Part shown: positions 9,001 through 18,000 of the stretch, piece by piece | Layout: each line of letters opens with the position of its first letter | Position numbering within the stretch: position 1 is the stretch's first letter | DNA from: RPRC01 sp034933285 | GTDB taxonomy: Bacteria; Desulfobacterota; Desulfuromonadia; Geobacterales; Geobacteraceae | Direction: 5' to 3' | Length of the DNA: 64,000 nucleotides | Assembly: GCA_034933285.1 (NCBI GenBank) | Contig: JAYFNT010000005.1 | Coordinates: forward strand, 1-64,000 | Position numbers and translations under genes: made by a program | Notes under the pieces: model-generated | Seen by the model: only the letters and a program-made list of their open reading frames with translations | Database searches by the model: none | What the model was told of the DNA's origin: nothing

Positions 9001-12000
9001 TTACCGGCGACATCCAAAATAACGAAATAACGGCGTTCAGGGTGAGCCTCCTGGGGCACGCCACTGACGGGAATCTCAGGCAATGGACACTTTCCGAAGG
9101 AAGCGGCGACAACCCGTCTGTATGGACTGAGCTCATGAACCGTGCCACGCCGCTCGGGGCCACGGACGGCACCGGGAAGTCGTCCGATGCCGTCATCGAA
9201 TCGTACGGGGTCGCTTTGGCCCAGGGCAGGAACGGCTACGAGATCACGGCCAATACCATCGAATGGCTGGTGGGAAGGACCATGCGCCTTGATGCGGAAG
9301 ACTTCTCCGGGAACAGGAAAACGGCTACCTCCGGTCGCCTCGAAGAGATCCTGAACCTGGCGGCCTGGGACGGCAAACTGATACCGGTCAGGTTGACGGA
9401 TGACAAGGAGTATGTGCCTGCCCACCTGATGCGGCCGGGGGTGCATCGCCTGACAGGTTTCGAAACGGTGCGCAACAGCCTGACTTCCCTTAATCTGCAG
9501 TATGCGGTATACGACACGACCTCGCGCAAAGAGAACTGGTTCGACGATCCGGCTGCCGCGATCACCGGCAATGGCAATTTCACCATGGACTGGGACCGGT
9601 CGCATATCGGTTCCGATATCAGCGCGGTGCGCCTCAAGGGCACCGACAGCGGTGGTAATGTCTATTATTCCAAACGCTACCCACAGGAGGAGATGTTCCT
9701 GGTTTCCTGCGCCGGAATGGCCATGAACAATCTCTACGGCAGGCTGGCAACCCTGGAATTCCAGCTCAAGAGTGACAATGACGAGAGATATGTGAACTGG
9801 ACGAGGGTACGGTTTTTCGATTCCTCCACGGGGGATGCTATTCCCGAAGGGAGCTTCGCGGCGCCGCTGCAATCCGACCTGTTCCGGGTCGACGGGAAAT
9901 ATTCCCTGCGCATGATCGGCATCGCGAGCGATGGTACCCGCTATGATGTGCAAATCAGCCTGAGTTGCATGAATCAGTCATCTGTTCCCAATCTGCTGGT
10001 GGACTACCCTGCGGGAGAATGCGGCACGGTCCAGAGCAAGGCCGTCCTGACTCTTTCCGCCGGGAATCTTGGCGGATACTTGGGCAGTGCCGACTACTAC
10101 CTCAAGAAAAATGATACCTTCCAACTTATCCGGCATGTCGACCAGTCAACGGAAGCAGTGACCGTCGATACGGCGGTCCTGGCCGAAGGGAATTATCCGG
10201 TCAGGGCGGTGCTCAGGTTTTTCAATCCGAAAACCATGACCGAGGAGTCTGCCGAGGCGAGCAATACCCTGGTCGTGGACCGTGTTCTTCCCGAAGCCCG
10301 GATCACCTATCCCTCCGGAAACGGCCTGAACATCTGCCCGGTGCAGACCGATGAACCAGAAGGGCCGTGGTTCTCCATTCTGCCGGAAGGGGTGGCCCAG
10401 GACAATCTAGGTGTCGTGAAGTACGAGCTGTATTATGGCACCGGCGCCAATCCCAGCACCTGGACGGCCGCTTTGAGCAAGGTTCGGGATGAGGCCGGCT
10501 GGCCGGCCGCGGCGCCCATTGCGGGAACCGGCCCCTTGAGAGGTTCTGTCGGGAAATGGGACATCTCCGGTATGCGGGGCGGGGAGACCTACGCCTTCAG
10601 CCTGAAGGTGACCGACAAGGCCGGCAACGTCAGTTGCGGCGCCAGTGCCCCCTTTACCTTCGACAGTGCCGTGGATATCCCGCCGCTCGTCCTGGACCGG
10701 GCGGTGTTCTCGCCCGCTGGGGAGGCCGCGTCGCGGCTGGCCAGCGCCACGTTCACCATCAACGAAAGTGCCAGCGTGGATGCCAGGGCGTACCGGGTCG
10801 TGGGCGACAGCAGCCTGACCCTGGATACCACGCCCGTCAAGACCCTCCTCTCCGGGAAGCTGCATCTCTCCGGCTCGGAGACCGTCACGTGGGACGGAAG
10901 CAGCGATTCGGGCGGCACGGTTCCGGACGGACGTTATGGCCTTGCCGTATTCGCCTCCGATTCCTGCCGGAACGTCAATCGGAACTGGATCCCGGTGGAG
11001 GTGGACGGCACCCCGCCCACCGTGACGCTGGACTATCCCAAGCAGGGCGACACGCTTCCCCCGGGCAACATCATCGAGGTGAAGGGGAAGGCGCTTGACC
11101 TTCACTTCAGCTCCTATGCGCTGGAAGCGGGAGCAGGCGCCAGTCCCACGGCCTGGCAGACCATCGCAAGCGGCAAGAACTCCATGGTTGCCGTGAACAA
11201 CGGCAGCACCATTTTAGGCAGCTGGAACACCTTCGACAGAGCCGGCATCTGGACGCTCCGTCTGACCGCCCGGGATGTGGCGGGCAATACCGGAAGCGTG
11301 CTGTCAACCGTCGACCTTGGCGCACGAAAAACCCTGGTCAAGGAGTTCAATGCCTCTCCCGTCCTCTTCTCGCCCAACAATGACGGTCGTCTGGATACTG
11401 CTGCGCTCTCCTTCGAGGTAACCGATGCCTGCGGCATCAGGGTCGAGATCCTGGACAGCAACGACACGGTCATCAGGGAATTCAGCGGCAACACCCCGGC
11501 GGCGGGGGTTGGCAGTCATGTGTGGGACGGCAAGGACCGGACGGGGGCCCCGGTGAAGGATGGCGATTACCGGGCACGCCTGACCGCGACGCTTGCTTCC
11601 AATCCTGCCGTCAGCCAGACCGAACTGATCACGGTGACGCTGGATGCCGCTCCGCCTGCCATCGACATCAGGCAACCCGCGGACAACGCCTATCTCAACC
11701 AGGGCGAAATCACCGTGTTCGGCTCGATCACCGACCAGCATCTCGCGGCTTATACAGCGACCGTGACCGGTCCCGACGGCATGTCTGTCCTCGAATCCGG
11801 TTCCCAGAACAGGGAATCCGTCGCCCTCGGCGCCGTCTCCAATCTCAGGGAGGACCGTTACACGCTCAACCTGGAAGCGAAAGACCAGGGCGAAACCGCA
11901 ACCCGGCTCACCAGGGCGTTCTTCATCGACCGGACCCCGCCCAAGGCGTCTCTTGCCGCCCCGGCCACCGGCCGTTATTTCGGCGGCAGCGGCAATGTCA

Positions 12001-15000
12001 TCGACATAACCGGGGCCATCGTGGAGAAGAATCTGGCTCGTTACGCGCTCCGGTACGGCACCGGCGAGACTCCTTCGGAATGGAAGGAAGTGGTAAACGG
12101 TGACTCGATCCCCACCGCGGCGAAGCTGTATTCCTGGAAGGTCGGCAAAGACGACGGCGTTCCCGACGGGGAATATATCCTGTCACTCCTGGCACGGGAC
12201 AGGGCCGGACTGGAAGGGGAGGCGAGGGTAAAGGTCACCGTGGACAACACCCCCCCGGTGACGATCATCGCGGCTCCCGTGGACGGGGCCTGGATCAGGG
12301 GGAGTTTCGATGTCAGGGGGACCGCGTCCGACGCCAACCTGGACATGCGGACCCTCGAGCTTTCGGAAGGCGCGTGCCCGGTGGCGGTGAAATGGGTCAC
12401 CCTGAAGACGGCTTTCACTCCGGTTACGGACGGGGTCATCACCTCCTTCAAGGAGATCCCGGCCGACGGCGCTTACTGCCTCAGGCTTGCGGCATCGGAC
12501 AAGACCGGCAACAGGACCGAAACCAGGACGAACATGAACATCGACAGGACGCCTCCGGCCGCGCCCGTGCTCACGGGGAAGGCGACCGGGACCAGGGCGG
12601 GCGCTTCCCTCAACTGGACGAGGAACGGCGAGTCCGATCTGGCCGGGTACAATCTCTACCGGAACAACGTCAAGCTTAACCCGTCGGTCTTGGGCGACGT
12701 CGTCTACCAGGACGAGGGCCTCGCCGAAGGGGCGTACGAATATTCCGTGAAGGCTATAGACAAGGCCGGCAACGAGAGCACTCAGTCCAATACCGTGAAG
12801 ATAGCCATTGACCGGACCGGCCCGAGCGTGCGGATTTCCACGCCGGCCGACGGTTCCAGGGTCGGGAACCAGCTTGAAATCAGGGGCACCGCTTACAGCT
12901 CCGACGATTTCAGGGAATACCGGGTTGCCATCGGCAGGGGCGTGGCCCCGACGACCTGGACCGTCATCAGGACCTCCCCGCTGTCCGTTTCCTTTGGGAC
13001 GCTGGCTTCCTGGGACACCTTCCCGCTCCAGAACGGCGAGTCCTACGTTGTCAGGCTCGAAGCCGAAGACCTGAGCGGCAATGTCGCCACCACCCGGTCA
13101 ACCGTGACCATCGACAACTCGCCCCCGGCCCGGCCCGCTCTTCTGGCCGCGAACCCTTCAGGCGCCAGCGTGTCCCTTTCCTGGCAGGCAAACAGCGAAC
13201 CGGACCTGGCGGGATACCTCCTCTACCGGAACGGCCAGCTGGCCAATTTCTCCGGCGTCGTGGTGGGCAACCTCAAGCCCTATCTCCTGACGGGGGCATC
13301 CTACGTCAACTCCGCCCTCCCGGACGGCAGGCATGTCTATTACCTGGTGGCCGTGGACCAGGCCGGCAATCTCAGCGAGCCGTCCACAACCCTGGAGGTC
13401 AATCTGGACAACCGGCGGCCCCATGCCGTGATCATCGACCCGGCCGACGGCGCGAAACTGGATGGAAGGTCGCTGGTCAGGGCGGATTCCCCCGATACCG
13501 ACATCACTTCGGTCCAGTTCCAGTACCGGCACGTCCAGGATACCGCCTGGACCAGCCTTGGCGCCCCGGTAACCGGAGCGCAGCCTGCCGCCTACTTCGA
13601 TCCGAAGGCCATGGGTCTCGCCTTCGGCGACTACCAGCTCATGGCAGTGGCGAGGGACGGGGGTGGCCCGGACCCGGCGCCCGCATTCGTGACCGTCTCC
13701 TACACCGAGCTTACTCCTCCGGCGGTTCCCACGGGACTGAGCGCAAGGACTACCGGGAACGCGGTCACCCTTGCCTGGAACGCCGATACGGAATCCGACC
13801 TGGACGGCTACTCCGTGTACCGGACCGTCGGTTCCGTCAGGACCAGGGTCAATGCGTCCCTTCTGAAGACCCCGTCCTACCTGGACAGTGACCTTGCCGA
13901 CGGCGAATATGCCTACGAGGTCACCGCCATCGACACCTTCGGGAACGAGAGCAGGCCGTCCGCCACGGTCGGCGCCCTGGTCTACACGCCCGTACTGCAG
14001 CAGCCCTTTACTCCCACCGGAAAATCCGGTGTCAGGATCGAGGGTGGGGGTGCGCCCGCGAACGCTTCCGTCGAGCTCCTGCTGGACAACCCGGCCGGCC
14101 ATTCCTCCGCCGGCAAGGCAGCTGCCGATCCGCAGGGGGCTTATGCCATGGACAACGTGGTTCTTGCCCTGGGCGAGAACCGGATAACCGCCACGGCTAC
14201 TGACGCCGAGGGCAATACCGGCCGGACGTCGAACACCGTGGTGGTGGTCTATAACGATACCCCGTCGGCGCCGGTCAACCTGGTGGGCGACGTGCAGGAT
14301 CAAACAGTCAATCTCCGGTGGGATACAGCCAATACCGACCCTGAAGTGATCGGCTACAACGTCTTCCGTGACGGGGTGAAGCTGAACCTGCCCACAGCGG
14401 TTGCCGGCGGCGTTCCCGCCGCTTCTTCCTCCCTGACCGACTGGTCCTCCTATCCGTACAAGACCTTCAGCCCCTCCCTGGCCCTGGACGGGAACCCCGC
14501 CACGACCTGGCGAGGCCAGTTCCAGGCCGGCAGGGACAACTGGTGGGAAGTGGTCTTGCCCCAGCCGGAACTCCTGAACCACCTGGCGATCCAGTGGGGA
14601 ACCCAGACCGATGCCACTGGCAGTGAAACCGTTTACGGAGCCAGGGATTACGAGGTGCTGGCCTGGTCCGGGTACGCCTGGATTCCCCTGGCCAAGGTCA
14701 CCGGTAATGCGGGCAGGGAGAACAGCTTCGATTTCGTTCCCTCATACCGCACCGACCGGGTACGGATCCATGTCACCACCGCCATGTCCGCCCAGATGTG
14801 GATCGCCGAGGTCGGCATGCTTAAGGACAACCTGGTGACTGCCAACTCCTACCAGTCCGAAGAGAACAGGGACAAGAAATACGGCTACCGGGTATCCGCT
14901 GTGGACAAATACGGGTTCGAGAGTCCCCGGTCCGAGGAAAGTTCAGTCGCGGTGGGGGATGTCGTTCCGCCCGCCAACCCCGGCGGCCTTACGGCCACGG

Positions 15001-18000
15001 CCGTGGGTTCCGACGTGACCCTCGACTGGAGCGTCACGCCCAACGGCGAGCCCGACCTTGCCGGTTACCTGGTTTACCGCCGGACCGGAGAGGAATGGAC
15101 CCGGCTCACTCCGGACCCGGTCACGGGCACATCCTATCCGGATGCGCAGCGCCCCAACGGTTCCTACACCTACCGCATCACGGCCGTCGATATGGCCGGG
15201 AACGAAAGCGGTCCTTCCAACGAGGCAACCGCAAACGTCGCTGTCGGCTTGCAGGCCGCGCCGGTCATCACCGGGGCGAGGTCGCTCACCAGCGGCCAGA
15301 TCGAGATAACCTGGACCTGCCAGGCGACGGAAAAAGCCGGATTCAATGTCTACCGGGCCACGACCGCCGGCGGTCCTTACGCCAAGGTCGGATCACTGCC
15401 TGCCGACGGAGCTTCGGTTGCCGACTCCGGCGTGACGAGCGGCACTACCTACTACTATGTGGTTCGCGTCGTTGACGGGCTCGGCAACGAGAGCCGGGAC
15501 TCCAACGAGGCTGCCGCGGTTTCACTGGATACCGATCCGCCGGTAAAACCGGCCATAGTGGCTCCCGCCCTGCCGGGGACTCCGGTCACCCTGCGAAGGG
15601 CCACTGTCGCCGTTTCCGGTACGGCGGAGGCCGACTCCACCCTGGAGCTGTTCAGGAACGGCGTGTCCGTGGGCCGTACCGTGGCGTCAGTGCCGACGGA
15701 GATCAAGGGCATGCCCCTTAATTTCCCCACTTTCGATACGTCCCTTTCACCGGACGGCTCGGCCCTCCTCTATGCGGACAACGATGATATCTGGCTGCTC
15801 ACGCTTGCCACCGGCCGCAGTGAGCGGATCGTCGCGAAAGGCATCTATCCCAGCTGGTTTGCCGACGGGAAGAAATTCGGCTATCTCTCCTATGACGACC
15901 TCAACAACTACCGGGTGGGGGTCTTTGACACCTCGACCGGCGCCACCCTTTTCGCCACCGGGGACACCGAACCTTACGAGGATTATCCTTCCTGGTCCGC
16001 CGAGGGTGACAGGGTTGCCTTCCTCAGGGAAATCGACGGCGTCACCGGATTGTGGGTCAAGGATTTCGTATCCGGGGACCTGACCCGCGTCCCCCGGGAC
16101 AGCACCACCTACAGCCTGTCACCCGACGGCAGCCGGCTCGCCTTTTTCGAGGACCTGGGCCTGTCGATCCTCGACCTGGCCACCGGGACCATCACGCCCG
16201 TTTCCGGGACCACGGACGGCAGCACCGTTTCCTGGTCTCCGGACGGGAGGATGCTCCTTTACTCATCCTGGCTGAACGACGCCTACGCCGTTCATGTCTT
16301 CGACACCTCTGCCCGGACGGCTCATCCAGTTACCGAAGCTGGCGGCTACGTCTATTTCCCCGCCTGGTCTCCGGGCGGCGCCCGGATCGTTTACGGCCGG
16401 GGTTCCGCGGGGGGAGGTTACGCCATTCTGGCGGCCGATCTCCAGGGGGCGGTGACCCGGCTTGCCGACAGCCTCCCGGAAGTCAGCGACATCAAGTGGG
16501 CTGAACCGGGCACCTTGGTCTATGTCGGCTCGGATACGCTCTCATCCATCGCCGTCCAGCCCCAGTTCCGTTTTGTCGGGGTAACGCTCGAGATCGGCGA
16601 TAACACCATGGATGTCGTCTCCACCGATCAGGCCGGAAACCTGAGCCCGCGCTCGGACAGCATCATCGTCAGGTACGATACGAGCAGAATGCCCGACGTG
16701 GCAGTCGCCGCCAGGGACATCCTGGTCTATCCCCCGAACCCTAAGCCGGGGGCGGAAGTGCTGGCCAGGGCGGTGGTCAGGAATCCTGGCCTGGTTGACC
16801 TGGAGAACGTGCCGGTGGAAATCCACCTGTGGGACCAGGCAGGCGAGCTGAAAATCCTCAAGTCGGACCTGATTCCACACCTGGCCGCCGGCGCCGAGGA
16901 AACGGTGGAGGTCAGTTTTACCGCGGGCGCTGTGCCCGGCACAAACTTCATCATCGTCATGGCGGACCCCGCAGACGCGGTCAGGGAATCCTCCGAGTCG
17001 AACAACAACGCAACCGCGGATTTCTATGTTGCCGGCAAGGAAGAGCTCCTCATGGCGACCGCCGTCGCCCAGGCCGGTTACGGGAGCGGCCAGGATGTGG
17101 GCATCTCCGTGGAGCTCAGGAATACCGGGCCGGTCGTGGCGGGAAGGCTCTCCGTCAATATCGAGGACGAAGCCGGTAACGTCGTAGTCCAGAAGGACAG
17201 CCGGGAGTTGTCCCTGGCCTACGGCGCGAAAGAAACCCTGAACTATGCCTGGAATACCGGCGCCACCCTCGCGGGCGCCTACCGGGTCCACTCCGTCCTG
17301 ACGGGAACTTCCGGAGTCCTGGTCGAAAACCTGGCGTCGTTTGCCATCTCACCGGACAACGCGCTGGAGATGCGTGCCGGTACCGACCGGTCCACCTACC
17401 GCTCCAGGGAAAGCGTGACCGTATCCGTGCATCTGAAAAATGCCGGTGCCAACGGGATTTTCCAGCGGCTATCGGTCAAGACGAAGATTCTTGATTCAAC
17501 AGGCAGGGAAATGTTCACCGACAGCCGGGAAGTCCCCAGCCTGCTTCCCGGGGCGGATGCCTCCCTCTCTGCCTCCTGGAATAGCGGCCTGTCCGTACCG
17601 GGTGGCTACCGCGCGCTCGTGGAGGTCTATCTCGGCGAAACCCTGCTGAAAACTGCCGAGTCCTCCTTTACCATCGTACCGGACACGGCCGTCAGCGGCA
17701 CCGTATCCGTCGAGCCTGCGGTGGTCGTTATCGGAAAAGACTTCAGCGTGTCCTTTGCGGTCGGCAACAACGGCAACGCCGATGCGGATGGGGTCCTGCT
17801 GCTGTCGCTGACCGATCCCGACAGCAGGGAGGTACTGGAGACGCGCGAACAGCCGTTCCTGCTTCCCGTCAACACTACGTTGAACGGCATGTTCAGCTTC
17901 GGCTCCGGTACGCTCGGTCTGAAGAGCTACCAGGTGACGCTGCAGCGGAAGACCGGGGAAACGCTTACGACCCTTGCCGGCGCCTCCGTGACGGTCCAGG

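Noticed and set aside
7386..9953. 855-codon minus-strand open frame inside the giant gene
   Set aside because: It is antisense to clear propeller and FlgD-like coding sequence, has no recognisable domain or ribosome-binding site, and is one of many long antisense frames that GC-rich codon bias produces.
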